Under the pieces are notes generated by a model. That model ran no database searches. It saw only the letters and a program-made list of their open reading frames with translations, and was not told the DNA's origin. Positions 63,825 to 64,000 of a DNA stretch of 64,000 nt are shown in pieces. The stretch is taken from the NCBI RefSeq assembly GCF_045679555.1, contig NC_092092.1, positions 24,542,969-24,606,968 of the forward strand, in the 5' to 3' direction. The position numbers and the translations under genes were made by a program. This stretch comes from Salvelinus alpinus (taxonomy: Eukaryota > Chordata > Actinopteri > Salmoniformes > Salmonidae). The stretch's first letter is position 1; the number at the start of each line of letters is the position of its first letter.

Positions 63825-64000
63825 GTGGATGGTAGGGGGAGGACAGGAAGGTGGGGGATGGGGGAGGCAGGGGAGGACAGGGAGGTGAGGGATGGGGAGG
63901 CAAGGGAGGACAGGGATGGGGAGGCAAGGGAGGACAGGGAGGTGGTGGATGGGGGGGCAGGGGAGGACAGGGAGGTGAGGGATAGGGGAGGTAGTGGAGG
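63825..64000. repeat. purine-rich minisatellite running off the window
   Basis: Units of about 25-35 bp built from GGGGAGGACAGGGAGGTG and AGGGATGGGGAGGCA repeat imperfectly to the last base of the window. Nearly all purine on this strand. Confidence 0.9.

Overview
This is vertebrate nuclear DNA, almost certainly from a salmonid fish (Oncorhynchus, Salmo, Salvelinus or a close relative). The evidence is spliced genes with GT-AG introns, very long CA/CT/GTCT microsatellites, several Tc1-like transposons including a Sleeping Beauty-type relative, HpaI-type tRNA-derived SINEs, and at least fourteen copies of a palindromic element built around 'AAATGGCACCCTATTCCC'. Only two protein-coding genes are recognisable, both on the + strand and both supported by exon-level protein similarity recalled from known families.

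Region 1 (1-10415): the last three coding exons of cox10 (protoheme IX farnesyltransferase / heme O synthase of mitochondrial cytochrome c oxidase assembly) at 3084-3154, 6456-6688 and 9099-9541, then a 3' UTR with AATAAA at 10390. Upstream exons lie outside the window. Region 2 (10416-15430): intergenic DNA with small MITEs, then the promoter and 5' leader of the next gene, with upstream ORFs. Region 3 (15431-42683): hs3st3b1 (heparan sulfate glucosamine 3-O-sulfotransferase 3B1), two coding exons (15431-16014 and 42065-42683) separated by a 26 kb intron, 400 residues in total. The order cox10 > hs3st3b1 on one strand matches human 17p12. Region 4 (42684-64000): no recognisable host gene; a 15-copy minisatellite, many repeats, and from 46.9 kb and 54.5 kb two dense nests of transposons.

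The main content beyond the two genes is a readable record of transposition. Six full-length but dead Tc1-like elements are bounded by inverted repeats. Three LTRs stand alone, two with exact 5-bp target duplications and one imperfect. Two hAT-type elements have 8-bp target duplications. Nesting can be ordered: LTR inside hAT MITE inside a larger AT-rich element; Tc1 inside a palindromic MITE; Tc1 and a Gypsy fragment inside a LINE; a solo LTR and a Tc1-like end inside a broken ZBED/hAT transposase gene. All transposase and retrotransposon genes seen are broken.

The two host genes do not act in one pathway: cox10 works in the mitochondrial inner membrane on heme, hs3st3b1 in the Golgi on heparan sulfate. 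Their adjacency is conserved synteny rather than an operon. I did not find a convincing undescribed biological system; the most unusual structures are a near-perfect 144-bp palindrome touching a Tc1 end (29458-29601), a rearranged Sleeping Beauty-like element whose two ends are inverted copies of the same end (57017-58965), and a SINE that replaces part of a Tc1 element (27949-28322).
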